Positions 10,790 to 22,214 of a stretch of 64,000 nucleotides of DNA are shown here, piece after piece (the stretch's first letter is position 1; every line of letters begins with the position of its first letter). The stretch covers positions 62,001 through 126,000 of the forward strand of contig NC_037091.1 of NCBI RefSeq assembly GCF_002994745.2, read 5' to 3'. Both the position numbers and the translations under genes were made by a program. The notes beneath the pieces are model-generated. The model was not told where the DNA came from. It made no database searches and saw only the letters and a program-made list of their open reading frames with translations. This stretch comes from Rosa chinensis (lineage: Eukaryota; Streptophyta; Magnoliopsida; Rosales; Rosaceae).

Positions 10790-12907
10790 TAAGTAATAGC
10801 TCATGATCCTACAATAGTCTTCTGTTCCGCCGAAGTTTGTCGTAGCACTTGTTGAAGATGACATTTACAGCGGAGCCGCTGTCGATAAGGATCCTTCCCA
10901 CTGACCATATCGAGTATGGCGTCGATCAAGAATGGATAGTCGTGGGGCAGATGTACTCTGCGTTCCTCCTCCTTTGAGAAGGCAATGGGCTCCCAACCAG
11001 ATTTTGGGAGCTTAGCGGACCTCTCATAGCGGATATTGCACACCTCCTTAGGCTGATTAGCACGCGCATAACGCTTTTTTGCTCTGTGAGACATATTGGT
11101 GATTGGAGTCCCACCGTCGATGGTGTTGATGCGACCCAAGGGCTCAATGTTAGCAATCACGGGTGGTGGTTGGTGTACCTTGAATTGTTCCACCTGACCG
11201 TCTCGGTATAGAGTCTCAATGGTTGTTTTGAGGGCGTTACAATTGTTGGTGTTGTGGCTGCTGTCCTCGTGATACTTGCACCACTTGCCAGTGTTTCTGG
11301 GCTTTCCGACCCTTGGGTATTTTCTTGGGGGTGGTGGCGGGACCTGGTCCTTACACTGGTCGTATATTTCCTCGTATGAGGCCGTGAGGACTGTAAACAC
11401 TGCGTACCGTTGGGATGATTCCGTCTGTTTACTACGGTTATCCCCATGAAATGAGCGGCTGCAACTATTGTAATGCTGGTCCTTCTGTCGCTTGTTCTAG
11501 TGGTTGCCCTGTTGCCATTCTCTCTTTTTATCAGTTGGTGGTGTAGCAGAGGTTCTGCTAGTGGTTTCTTAATGGCTGGCGGAGGGTTGGGTGGACTTTA
11601 CAGGCGTTGGTGGTGGTGGGGGGGCTTCTCCATATGTAATGAATTCTGCCTGTGCATGGATGACAGCCTCGCTCATGACATGGTCGTAAGCGGCATTTGG
11701 ATGGTTGTAATTGAGGTGATAGAGAAATGGTCCCTTGAGGAGTCCCTGCTTGAAAGCTGCAAGCGCCATTGTTTTATCAAGATCGCGGCACTGGGACGTT
11801 GCCGCTCGCCATCTGGTGACAAACGCCTTCAATGTCTCCTCCGCCCCCTGCTTGAGGTTGAATAGTTGAGATGTATTGTGGTGTCTGGCAGCCAATAGGA
11901 TGAATCGAGAGAGGAAAGCATTGAACGAGTCGATGGACCCTGGCGGACACTCAAAAAACCAACTCATTGCCTCACTATCCAGCGTTTCGCTGAACAAATG
12001 GCAGAAGGTAGCATCATCGAAGCCTTTGTTATTGGTGACTTTTTTGAAGGTGTCCATATGGACAAAGGGGTCAATCATGGCGCTGTAATGTGACATCTTT
12101 GGTGTCTTTGCCTGTGCTGGGCGGATGGCATGCAGGATCCTGGCGGTGAGTAGTCCTGGTCTGGACGCGAAGAGTGGATTTGGTATTGGCGCTGGGGCGC
12201 CTGCCTCGACCCGGATTAACCTTTGCTCTAATTGTTACATCCGTTCCAGTATTAGGGCGGTTGTGTTTCCATCGGGTCCTGCCTAACTAGTTCTCGCCTG
12301 GGGACAGGTATATTACCCTCGGTTCTGGCCCTGATTGTTGAGCGGCTGGTGTGTGGCTGTGACTCCGCCTCCTGTTCCAACATTAGTCGGGGTTCTAGAG
12401 GTGGTCCCATTCCTCGTAGCTCTGGTGGGTTCAACGGTACCTGCATATGTATGATTGGTCCGGGTATCAATCCACCGGTGTTGGGCTGACTGCGCCTGGT
12501 GCTCCGCGATTACTCGATTTGAGCTAGGTTGGCGTTTACTTCCAGCGCCCTCTTCAACTCGTCAAATCTTGACATCAGCGTGACCACCTGCTTTTGTGCC
12601 TTGACCTTTTCTCTGCGCTCATGCTCGCGCTCTCGATTTGCCTTGTGCAGGTCCGCTAGTGCCAGCTCATACATAGCGGAGAGGTCCTGCACCGGGGGCG
12701 GCTGCCGCTCGGCTAAGCCTCCGCTGAAGGTTGGGTTGGTGGGACCATGGAACTGGCCTGGGGTTCCCCGCCGGGGTTGACCGGCGTGCTGAATAGTGAA
12801 CGGTTAATGTTAACCGCTGGATTAACATTGATCGTGGGGTTGGAGGGGTGGGGATTGGCGGACTGATCCGCTTGCTCCTCAGCGTTTCCCCCGCTAGCGT
12901 TAGTCAT
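10790..12907 (-). pseudogene. Tat gag and aspartic protease, broken
   Basis: An ATG at 12905-12907 starts a Q/P/N-rich N-terminus (to 12713), followed by a coiled-coil block (12510-12692). The central capsid-like gag domain is open at 11569-12096, with FSETLDSEAMSWFFECPPGSI, LFNLKQGAEETLKAFV and LAAFKQGL. Next comes 10801-11400 with a zinc-binding CKYHEDSSHNTNNC block and FSKEEERRVHLPHDYPFLIDAIL. The protease active-site region follows in a shifted frame (LIDSGSAVNVIF read near 10850-10900). At least three frame changes separate these parts, so neither gag nor protease is made whole. Confidence 0.8.
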
Positions 12908-12945
12908 GGTGGGTGTTGTGGTGGGATGGTTTTTTGTTCAAGGAA

Positions 12946-12963
12946 TTCCCACAGACGGCGCCA
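12946..12963 (-). promoter_or_regulatory. Primer binding site of the Tat element
   Basis: Immediately inside the upstream LTR, the minus strand reads TGGCGCCGTCTGTGGGAA. TGGCGCCG is complementary to the 3' end of tRNA-Asp, and this motif is common in plant gypsy elements. Confidence 0.75.
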
Positions 12964-12964
12964 A

Positions 12965-13480
12965 TGTTGATGTTTAAAGTTCAGCGATAGCTAAACCTTT
13001 ACTAACGCTGGTCCGATGTACGGACTGCTATCTATGATACTCCTTAGAACCCTCGCTACCTGTCAAGTGAAATACAGAGAGCGTCAAAGGGAGACCGCGC
13101 TGGGCGGTCTTCTCTTTTCCGATGCCTAAGTTAGTCAATGTATTTATGTTGACAAAGTAACAGTAGGTAAGTATTAAATGCGTAATTAATGAGGAGAGAG
13201 GAGAGAACCTTTTATAGGTAAGGAGAGAGCTGATCTTCTCCATGTTTTCGATGTGGTACTGATATGCTTCAGTCCCCAGCTTCTGGAGCTTCTGATGTTG
13301 TCTTGGAGCGGCGCCTGGCGGCGCGTCAGCGGTGATCTGGGGGTAAGCCAGGGTTCAGGCGGTAGCCTGCTTGGCCGTGTTCCCGTAGGTTACTCCTTTG
13401 GCGGGAGTTGGTAACACTAGTGGTAGCATGAGCATGGCTCATTATAGCTAATTATGCTTGCAAATGTCTATGTAAGTACA
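12965..13480 (-). repeat. Tat element LTR (5' LTR of the element)
   Basis: 516 bp matching 1538-2053, TG...CA ends, followed by the CTTCA duplication (13481-13485). Most of the differences between the two copies are transitions. Confidence 0.95.
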
Positions 13481-13485
13481 CTTCA

Positions 13486-14166
13486 CTATGCCTCTTAATC
13501 ATGGAAAAATTATTTTGAGTTCTGCTGAGGAATGGAAACTCTCTGTTCTTAAGACTAAAGTATCTAGAACTTATGATTTCTCTATGCTTGCTTGGTTGAG
13601 GCCTCCTAAAAATTATTATAAACTCAATGTTGATGGCACTAGAGCCTCTTTGTCTGGAAAATTGGTGCTGGTGGTGTCATTAGAGATCATTTTGGTAATT
13701 AGATTACTGGCTTTCAAGTTAACTTGAGTGTTGGTGCTATCCTTGATGCTGAGGCTTGGGGTCTTATTTTGGTCTGAGACTTGCAAGAACCCTCCACATT
13801 TCTAACCTTGAGATTGAGTCTGATTCTGCTATTCTGATTCATTTACTTCAGAGGCATGATCTCTCTCTACACCCTCTCGGGTCTTTGATTAATGATTGCC
13901 ATCACTACATTTCTGCTCTGGAAAATACCAAGATAGATGTGATTCGTGAGTGTAAAATGACGGCTGTTGCCTAAGCTAAAATGAGTGTCGAGCATTCCCC
14001 TGGTCTAATCATATTTGAAGAGCCTCCTACTCATGCCTCTCAAGCCTACCTTGATGACATTGATGGTGTTCTCAGAGTCGGGCGAACTGGAAATGATTCT
14101 AATTCTTAGTTAGAAAAGAACTGTTTTGGGCCTTTTGGTTCCTCTTGTAACCAAAAAAAAAAAAAA
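13486..14166 (+). pseudogene. LINE RNase H domain and 3' end
   Basis: After the Tat LTR the LINE resumes. The frame at 13560-13640 reads WLRPPKNYYKLNVDGTR (first catalytic D), a frameshift gives GVIRDHFG and AEAWGL (catalytic E), and 13756-13974 reads LEIESDSAILIHLLQ (third acidic residue). This is the RVT_3 RNase H found at the C-terminus of plant L1 LINEs. Two frame changes and a stop near 13972 break it. The element ends in an A-run at about 14152-14166, the LINE tail. I did not find a flanking target duplication because the 5' end is missing. Confidence 0.85.
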
Positions 14167-14460
14167 CATAGAACCACAGGGTAGCAAATAATCAAGAAAT
14201 GCGACAAGCCCAGCAAGCAAGCATGCCAATACAGAATGCTGCTAATGCGAAGGGACAAGTAATACTGTAATGAAAACAATAACTCATATGTGGCTACCTA
14301 GGTCTTTAAACTTTCAATAGAATTACATACAACTCTGCCAATCCGGAGCAAGTGCCCAACTAAAAAGCAAATAAGTCCAAAATCTTAGGCTGTTCCTATG
14401 TGAACTTGGATTGGAGCAAGTGTCATGCCAGAGAGAATCAATTTTGTGTGCTCAAAACAT
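14167..14460 (-). other. 3' flank of the ROS3-like gene
   Basis: No coding sequence. It starts directly at the LINE poly(A) tract, so the LINE landed within about 300 bp of the ROS3-like stop codon and would be part of, or just past, its 3' untranslated region. Confidence 0.5.
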
Positions 14461-16805
14461 CTACTTGTTGCTGTTCTTTCTTTTTCGTGACCCACTTAGG
14501 GCAGCCTTAGCTTTCGCCCATTCATTTAATGAAGCAGCACTTCTCACAAATAAGCAGGTTTTACCTTTGTCAACAGTGCCTGTAGATGCTTGCTTTGGTG
14601 TCAAATCACATATTTTCCCCAGATCTGGAGCATTGTCATTGCCGGCAATAATCTGTTGATTCTCTTTAGGAGTACTCCGTGGTAAACCATCCCCCTCCTT
14701 TCCAATTATCCCCAAAGAAGAGGATTCACCTCTAGTAAGTTTATTCTTATCTTGCTTTACTGTTTCCTTGAGCTTGCTGCCAAAAGAGCTCATGACTTCT
14801 ACACCTCTGGGCTTTTGGAACCCTTGTTGCTTGAAAGAGATACCAGCTGGTAGAACTTGTGTTATGCTGAATGAGCTTCCAGTATTGTCATTAATCAATT
14901 GTGTCCAGGACGATTTCTGGCGCCATGAAGCTCCTCTACCTGACTTAGTTGAGTTTGATAATGCATTTTGAGGTTGAGGATCCGCATTCTCCTCCACCGG
15001 TTCCATCTCACAGAGCTGACCTTCCAAGTTTCCATCCCTTGCCAAGTCCTGGTTTTTGCTGTCAGAATGGGACACTTCAAAAGCACCAGAACCAGAGTTT
15101 GGCTGGGCCTGTTCAGTTACACTCCCAGTATTCTCATCAGTCAATTGTGTCAGAGATAATTCCTGACGCCATGAAGGAACTCTACCCGACTCATATGAGT
15201 CAGATACTGACTTGGTAGGTTTATGTTCTGATCTTCCCTTAAGTGGTTCCATCTCAGACAGCTGGCCTTCTGAGTTTCCGTCACTTGCCAGGTCCTCAGA
15301 CTGGTGCACATCGGAACTGCCAGATTTGGGCTCCATTTGGTCACTAGAAGAAGATCTGCCTGTCAGTATATGTGAGACACTGAACCCACTGTTGTCCCTA
15401 TGACCGACAAGTTGTCTCCATGAACATTTCTGAGACCATGAAACCGGGGCAGTTGATTGTTGGACTCCCAGCTCTGGTTTATCTGGTTGAGATTTAGAAT
15501 CCGTCTTTGAGCCAGGGATATCAGGCTCCAATTCTGTTTCATTGTAACTCTTGTTGAGAAGGGATTTCCTCTTTTTGTTAGGAGGTCCATTAATCTTACT
15601 GCACACCTGTGTTCCACTGGATCTCAATTCCTAGTAAACAAATATAGAACAAAGAGAAATAAGTACTTCTAGGAAGCTAGAGACCTTGAGCAAAAACAAA
15701 GTATAGAACTCTAGGAGTAACAAATTAAGGCTATACTGTACCTCCAAGGCCGATAGTATGTTTTCTTCATGTTTACTTGACACAATATTAATTATGAGGT
15801 CGTCTTGCTCAGCTTCCGCTTCAGTAGGAAGATAAAGCTCACCATGTTGTTGACTAGGCAGAGGCCGAGGCAGAGGGGAGGCGGTAGTATTGTGATCAGC
15901 ATCATCAGAAACATGTTCCAATTCCTTTTGTAAGAGCTTGTCCATTACTTTATTCATTATACTAAGCTCTTTGTCATTGATCACATGGTCAGGTAATTGG
16001 TTTTGTTGATCAGGAGAAGGGTCAAAAACAGCATGCTCTTCACAGTCACAGAAATGAAGGGGGAGAGAAGGAACTTGAACACGTTGGAAACTGTATTTGT
16101 GCTTGCCAGTTCCACTAAAGGGCAAAGCTTTCACCTATACACATTTAGTCAAATATGCAGTTGGAGATTAAAGAAGCACACAATTGCCAAGCACATATAT
16201 AGCAGAATAGGCTGAATAAGCAGAAACTTAAAAAGTAAAGGGCATTACGGTTCTTAGAGCAGGAAAGAATAAGCGAAGCTGCTTGGTGCTGTGTTGTGAA
16301 GCAGTTTTAGCTTCTTGGGTGGTGTGGTGCTTAATTTCAGCAGCAAGTTGAGCATTTTCTAGTTCAGCCCATTCTCGTCTCAAACGAACAAGATAATGTT
16401 CTTTAGCCTTGTGGAGTTTCAGCTTCCCGCCCTTCCAAACGCACCCATTATACTGTATACAACGACAGTAGTAATTAATCCCTAGGTCTTTCTTGTAGGG
16501 CAAAAGAAAGAATTGAAAGAGAGAAACATACATACCGTGGCGAAGAGCTTGGAGAGGGACTTGTCTGAGCAAGGCAGAAAGTCGACGTAAGCAAAGCTAC
16601 GGCCTTTGGTTCTGATTATATCGATTCCGTCGACGCTTCCTCCAACTCCGGTGAACAGCCTTTGCAGATCGTCTTCCGTCACGCTCTCTCCCAAACCCCC
16701 AACGAATATTCGCTCTCTTCCTCCTCCTTGTTCCACTTCCATCATCTCAACCAGATTCTTTCTCACGACTTTTCTCCTCTCTTCTACACTTCTACTTGAG
16801 CTCAA
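14461..16805 (-). CDS. ROS3: ROS3-like RRM protein (REPRESSOR OF SILENCING 3), four exons
   Basis: Exons (minus): 16536-16805, 16249-16452, 15742-16134, 14461-15630. All introns are GT-AG, all lie between codons, and the exons total 90+68+131+389 residues (678 aa). Exon 1 starts an RRM (RIFVGGLGESVTEDDLQRLF is RNP2; GRSFAYVDF is RNP1) that ends in exon 2 (YNGCVWKGGKLKLHKAKEHYL). Then come FFPALR and VKALPFSGTGKHKYSFQR and a CDCEEH motif, all features of Arabidopsis ROS3 and of NOL8-like proteins. ROS3 binds small RNA and acts with the DNA glycosylase ROS1 in active DNA demethylation. The long last exon has three copies of a W-rich motif (SW.QK.SW.QL) and a basic nuclear tail (SGSRKRKNSNK). 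The start at 16805 is the first ATG before the RRM. No defect seen. Identification is by recalled similarity. Confidence 0.85.
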
Positions 16806-16974
16806 GTGCTAAACCCTACCCTTTCAATTTGGGCCCAAGTCGGGCGGCCGGGCCCAATTTAATAAAAAAGGCCCAAAATTCAAAAGGGAAAATACAGAAA
16901 TATACACACTTACACTAGTACAAAATTAGGCGAAAGGAGTCGGGGACTGGGAGGAGGAACCCGGAGCGATCGAG
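16806..16974. promoter_or_regulatory. Shared bidirectional promoter, ROS3-like / CCCH nucleoporin
   Basis: Only 169 bp separate the two divergent start codons, so both leaders and core promoters must overlap here. It contains two GGGCCCAA-type boxes (GTCGGGCGGCCGGGCCCAATTT and TTGGGCCCAAG) and GGCCCAAAA. These match the site II / TGGGCY elements common in plant housekeeping promoters. No clear TATA box. Confidence 0.7.
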
Positions 16975-19900
16975 ATGCCTGTAAAGACAGAACCGTGCAG
17001 ATACTTTCAGCGTGGCAGGTCCTCTTCCTCTTCCCTCTCTCTTGCTTATTATTGCTTTTTTCAACTGTCTACGATTTCATCTTTTAATACTTTCTATCTG
17101 TCATAAACAACATATACATAGGAGATGCATATAGCTCATATTCTTTGCTGCTTTCACCAAAGAGTTTGTATCGAATTGATGGGTTATTGCAAAATTACAA
17201 ACTAGATACAGAAGAAACTGATGATCGACTGGCCGCATTGAGCCTTTTCATCTCAACTAGTACAGTAGAGCATGCTAGGTTGACTCTTCCCCTCTATGCG
17301 GGGGGGGGGGGTGGGGGGGTTGGAGGTTAGATGTTAAACCTGTCGGTTGAATTTATCCACAAAAACCAAATTTTCATTTATAGACTTTACATTCCTAAGG
17401 TAGCCAAGACAACCTGGGACTGTGCTACCACCACTTATTGTTCTCACTCACTGTCCTTCTCTTCTCTTCAAACTCATTTCATTCCATCTTGTTGTCTATA
17501 TGTATCCTTCAGTTTTGTCTGTATTCGACTTCCTTCCATACTTGATTGGTAACCAACTTTTGTGTCTGAACCAAACTATAGACTGCCTTTCTTGTGTTTA
17601 CATGATACTTTGTTTGTTATATATATATATAACTTTTTACCATGCTTCTTTCAGCTGTCAGTATGGAGATAAGTGTAGATATCTTCATGTGACTCAGCAA
17701 CAGCCAAAGTCGAATATCTTTGGTGGATCCCAATCTGGCTCAAATCAGCACCAAAAGTCCAATCCTTATGGTTTTGGTGTTCATAACAACTCTCAGTCAA
17801 AAGCGGGAACTGATAAGGTTTCTTCCCCCCTCAGATCTACATCCATGTATTAAATAGAAGGTCTTCATTATATCATTTAAGGCATTTTAATGATGTAAAT
17901 TGCAAGTCACAATTTTACAAGATTTCCAGAAATTTATCAATTTAAAAAGATGAAAGCTTTCAATGATTGATTAATGACAATAAAGAATCTTATGCTCCTA
18001 TGGTTATTGCTCATGTTGGTTTTGAAATTTTTCACAAGTTACATCGTTGAAAGCTCTATGTGTGTCATTTAATGCTAGTGTTACTTGTGATCAGCCTTTC
18101 GAAAACAAATGGACTCGTTCCTCCCCCGCAGCTGCTACTGCTACTCCTTCATCACGGAGATCTGATAACCAGCCCCAGACAACAAATCATGAGTAAGTTA
18201 TTGGCTGACAGTTTATCTATTTGCATCTCTATAGCTTTGCACTGCCATTGTTATCTCGTGATTTAAGTTAATATGTCTAACCACCTGTGAATCCATGTAC
18301 CTGAAGGTGCACAAATCCCGAGTCTTGCAGAAGTATAATTAATGAAGATTTTGAGCGTGAGAGACCACTTTGGAAACTTACCTGCTATGGTCACTCAAGA
18401 AAGTATGTTTAATTAGCCACATTCAAAAAAATTTGAGACTTTGATTCTAGTCACTGCTGTAGGGGACTTCGTCTTTGAAGTTCTTAGGTAAAGCATTCAG
18501 CAATTGATATGCACCAATCAAAATAAACACTACATTTTGAATTTATTTGTTTGCAGTTCTCCTTGTGATATTGTTGGTGATGTTAGTTACGAAGAATTGA
18601 GGGCACTGGCATATGATGATGCTAAGCGAGGGCTGAACTTGCCGTCAATAGTAAGATAACCTTACATATCACAGTTTACACTTGAATGTTCATATGCGTC
18701 TATGACTATATTTGTGTGTCATCGATGTGCTTCTGATTAAACAATACTGGACAGATTGAAAGAGAACGAAATGTGGTTAATACCAAGTCTATTGAGTTTG
18801 AAAATCTTCGCAAGCCCCGTGCTGTTCCACTGAACTCTACTGTTAGCCAAAGCCCTTTCGCTTCAGCTACTGCAAATGCATTCTTGCAGACTCCTCAAAG
18901 TAGTGCTCCTCCTTCAGTATCGAGTTTCAACCAGTTTGGTACATCCCTCAACGTGGGATTTGGACAAAGGCAAGTCTCACTTCTCATATTTAGACTACAT
19001 TGGTCTCAACTATTCTAAAATCCGTCTGTTTCCCATGCTTCCACCCATACATAAAGCCCTCCCCCTTTTTGAGACTTCTAAGCACCCTCTCCCTTATTAA
19101 CTTTGAAACTTCTTATTCATATCCTCAATCCTGTTTTTCATGATTTCCATGGGCTTAACAACCCTTCATTGCAATTCTTTTCCAGGCCATCTGCACCAGC
19201 AAATAATGGGTTTTTTCAGCCGAGCCTGTTCATGAATTCTAGCCATGCTTCAAGTGGATTTGGGACAAACAATATTCCATCTGCAAACGTTGGTAAGACT
19301 GTTTTGTTTCAGTGGATTTCAATGTGTGACTTTGATGCTCATGTGGCACTGGTCTGGTTAATTGGAATGGAACAAATAGGTGTGTTTAAGAACGAGGAAT
19401 AGGTAGCTTCTCTTGGGTACCATTATCTAGGTGTTTAAGATATATGCCCTACTGATTGGAGAGTGTTGATTAATTATTTTTTTGGTGTTTTCTTAATGAG
19501 TTTATGATGTGATCTGGACTTTCATGGATTTCACATTCATCCTAAATAAATGTATCATCTTCTGTTTTGTAATAACATCTATGAAAGAAAATTTAATACC
19601 ATTACATTTTCATGATTCTTCAATTGCTTCTTATCGTAAATCATAGGTTCACTTGCCGGCCAATCTCATAACAGTACACGCGGAAGTATTTTTACCCACA
19701 ATGTAGGATTTGGCAACACTGATGTCATGAGACCTGACAGCAACCAAATATCTAGTTCAGCAGTGCCATCACAATTTCCTAGTGCTACAAGTAGCCAGCC
19801 ACTTATTGTTTCAGACGGGCCTAGCTCTGCTTCCATTTCAAGTGGACAAATAACTGCAGAAGCTCAGTCACTGTAAGTTTGTGGAAACAATTTTTTCTCT

Positions 19901-22214
19901 TCTATATATTATCTTTCAGAAAGAAATTATATTTATTTGATAATTTATGTTTGGGAATCAAGAAATCGGCTGATCTATGCACTTTCTTTTTTAATCTTAT
20001 CAGACTGTTTGCATTTAATCTACAACCCGTATTTACAGTTCAACTGAAAATGACCTCTTCAAACAAAAACAAAAAAAGATGACTTACACCACATCTACAT
20101 AATTGGAATGTCAAACCCAAAAAAACAACTGAAGATGACCTTAACACCACATCCACGTGATTGGAATCTGAAAACCTTCACCCAAATTACTTGAGATTCT
20201 AGTACAGGTCCATCATTATTCTCTTTTAAAAGCTATATGATACATGTAACTAGATTATACTAATTTTGCTTAAATCAAATATTTTGGTATGTTTACAAAG
20301 GCCAGTCCAAATAAAAAAAAGGAAATTATAAATAAAATACCCCAGATGTTTGTCATTTGTATCGCCTTTTGTGCTACTTAGTTTGCTGTTCTTGTTTTGG
20401 GCCGTGAACCCCCGTTCCACCAATAAAAAGTACCCCCAACTCATGGAAACCAATACAAGTATACCACATAGGAAGTTTCCAAAACAAGCATAAACTACTG
20501 AAATAAAATAACATAAAAATATTGTTAACCTAATCTCTAGTACCCGTGTTCTTTCATTGTTTCATAGGTCTTCTAGTGGGTGGTAGTGGGCAGTTTCTAC
20601 AATTGTGCACTGGTGTTCAAAGCTATGTTTAGCTATTAGCATATGTGAGTCAAGGTTTTAGTTGATAGGCATGCTTCTTGATAACCAACAATAGCAAGAT
20701 AAGCTTTTTCAACGAACAATACTGCAGGACCTCTACTATTGGGATTGAAATATTAAATCCTATTGTCAATATTGACAAGAGGTGTATGGATTGTTCAAAA
20801 TGGAATTATAGTCGTTTGGCTTTGTAACATGCTATAATGTTAAAATGAAATTTCAGTTCAAAAAAAAATCTCAAACTTAGCATAAAATTCTCCCAAAACA
20901 AATTAAAAAATGCCCTTGATTAGCATGAAAGTCTCAAGATTTGCTAGCAACTCTTAGGATCTCCAACAAGGATTGGTTTTAGAAAGGTATATAGCTTGCA
21001 TCTTGAGATCCTAGGAAGACATTATTGCTATATAGTATCTCGTAATTGGACAGGAGCTTGCATGCAGTAATCCAATAGTAAATTAATAAGGCACCAATAC
21101 TTCTTTGATCTCACCTTGCCATGTGTACCATAATCTGAATTGTCCATTCACTCCATTGTTTAGGTCCAGCTTCCAGATAAAAAATGAGCCAAATGACAAA
21201 TCTCTAACCATTTGATTATCATCAGGATAATTTCAGCGGTTACCAGAACCATTGTGTTCATTTATTAGATCACTGTTAGATGTGCAAAGATTATCCTCGA
21301 ATGGGGCTTAAAAAACAGGCGCATGGTATGGTGGACCACAGATAATATTTACACATGTATGTGAAAATTGGGACCTCCTCACCAGGATAAGTTTAATAAT
21401 CATTAATCAGAACCAAAAAAATCCTTCCATAGAGAACCCAAGCACCTCCACCAAACCACCATAAGTATTCTCATTTAGGTTTTTATTTACTCTTTAACAT
21501 TATTGTTTCTCTTCAAATTCCAGCAGCTTGTTTTTAGTTTTTTGTATCCTCTATCCTCATTACAATTATCTCTGTACTTAGAGCTCTGTTATGTGCTTCT
21601 ATTTATCTTTTGCTCTTCTTGTTTATCCTACAGAAATAACATACAAAGAGAGAAGATTTCTGGGGACATGAGTATTTGGTTGAAAAAGAAATGGACACCT
21701 GGAGAGGTAACATCCTGGGGTTTCATAAGAAGCTTGCACATTTATACTCATTGTGCATCATATTATTAGCATTTCTGAGTATTATTTTGTTTAGAGATAA
21801 AACCAAAGAAAAAAAATGTTTTAATTCTGCATTGGATGCAAATAGTCAAGTCTTATTGGGATTTGGGAACATGTCCTTTTCCCTTTATTATTGTTGATCT
21901 TTTATGATAATTTTAGGTGATAATTCCACATTAGTGCATTAATAAATTTGATAAAGATTTTTATATGCTTAAACTCAAAAATTCAAATAGCAAAGTAAGA
22001 AGACATACCCTTGCTATTTACTATTAGAAGAAGAAAAAAGAAAAGGTATATCACATTGTTATCCTCTTCCTCAGAACTCTTTATGATTGCTTATTATTTG
22101 AAACCATGAAGTTAACTTGGTATATAATGAATATTCCAACATCATTTTTATTTTGTTTCTCCCCAGGTTCCAGAAGAAGAACCGCCAGATGCATTGGTTC
22201 AGATTGACTTGTAA
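16975..22214 (+). CDS. C3H16: CCCH zinc-finger FG nucleoporin (C3H16/CG1, Nup42-like), ten exons
   Basis: Exons: 16975-17018, 17655-17817, 18095-18192, 18331-18402, 18557-18650, 18755-18969, 19186-19292, 19647-19872, 21634-21706, 22167-22214. They total 1140 nt (379 aa) with phases closing exactly. Residues 8-26 form a C-x7-C-x5-C-x3-H zinc finger split by intron 1. Then come NIFGGS, a block rich in S/T/P, a conserved helical block (INEDFERERPLWKLTCYGHS, CDIVGDVSYEELRALAYDDA), scattered FG and GFG dipeptides, and a conserved tail (DMSIWLKKKWTPGE, then VPEEEPPDAL). This matches Arabidopsis At1g75340, a homologue of the mRNA-export nucleoporin Nup42/hCG1. Intron 6 uses a GC-AG pair (AG|GCAAGT at 18970). 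Intron 8 is long (1.76 kb) with no recognised insert. The gene looks intact. Confidence 0.85.
17300..17319 (+). repeat. Poly(G) run in intron 1
   Basis: Twelve G, one T, seven G in intron 1 of the CCCH gene. Such runs often vary in length and can be hard to sequence. Confidence 0.9.

Larger units (their letters stand above)
1538..13480 (-). mobile_element. Ty3/gypsy retrotransposon, Tat lineage, with antisense gene
   Basis: An 11.9-kb element lying on the minus strand, bounded by 516-bp LTRs (TG...CA) and a perfect 5-bp target duplication CTTCA (1533-1537 and 13481-13485). In element order: LTR 12965-13480, primer site, gag, aspartic protease, RT, RNase H, a second RNase H, integrase, a long 3' region with a gene in the opposite direction and a tandem repeat array, polypurine tract, LTR 1538-2053. 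A second RNase H domain between the first one and integrase, plus a long 3' region, is the hallmark of the Tat/Ogre/Retand lineage. The polyprotein is broken by several frameshifts. The two LTRs differ at about 34 of 516 positions by eye (about 6.6%), so the element is old and inactive. Confidence 0.9.
625..14166 (+). mobile_element. L1-type plant LINE, decayed and interrupted
   Basis: Two blocks (625-1537 and 13486-14166) belong to one LINE: the end of the endonuclease and the pre-RT region on the left, a C-terminal RNase H domain and a poly(A) tract on the right. They are separated by the Tat retrotransposon at 1538-13480, which made a CTTCA duplication of LINE sequence. The reverse transcriptase itself is missing: the frame jumps near 1385 from the pre-RT linker to the W-rich segment just before RNase H, so an internal deletion of roughly 2 kb preceded the Tat insertion. 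Several frameshifts confirm it is dead. The 5' part is lost to the left of, or at, the CACTA end. Confidence 0.85.

Noticed and set aside
20090..20170. Possible transposon in intron 8 of the CCCH gene
   Set aside because: Only a short local duplication (CACCACATC..ATTGGAAT twice); no terminal repeats or target duplication.
21503..21897. Frames of 73-88 codons around exon 9 of the CCCH gene
   Set aside because: They read through exon 9 and intron sequence; the exon with splice sites explains the conserved part.
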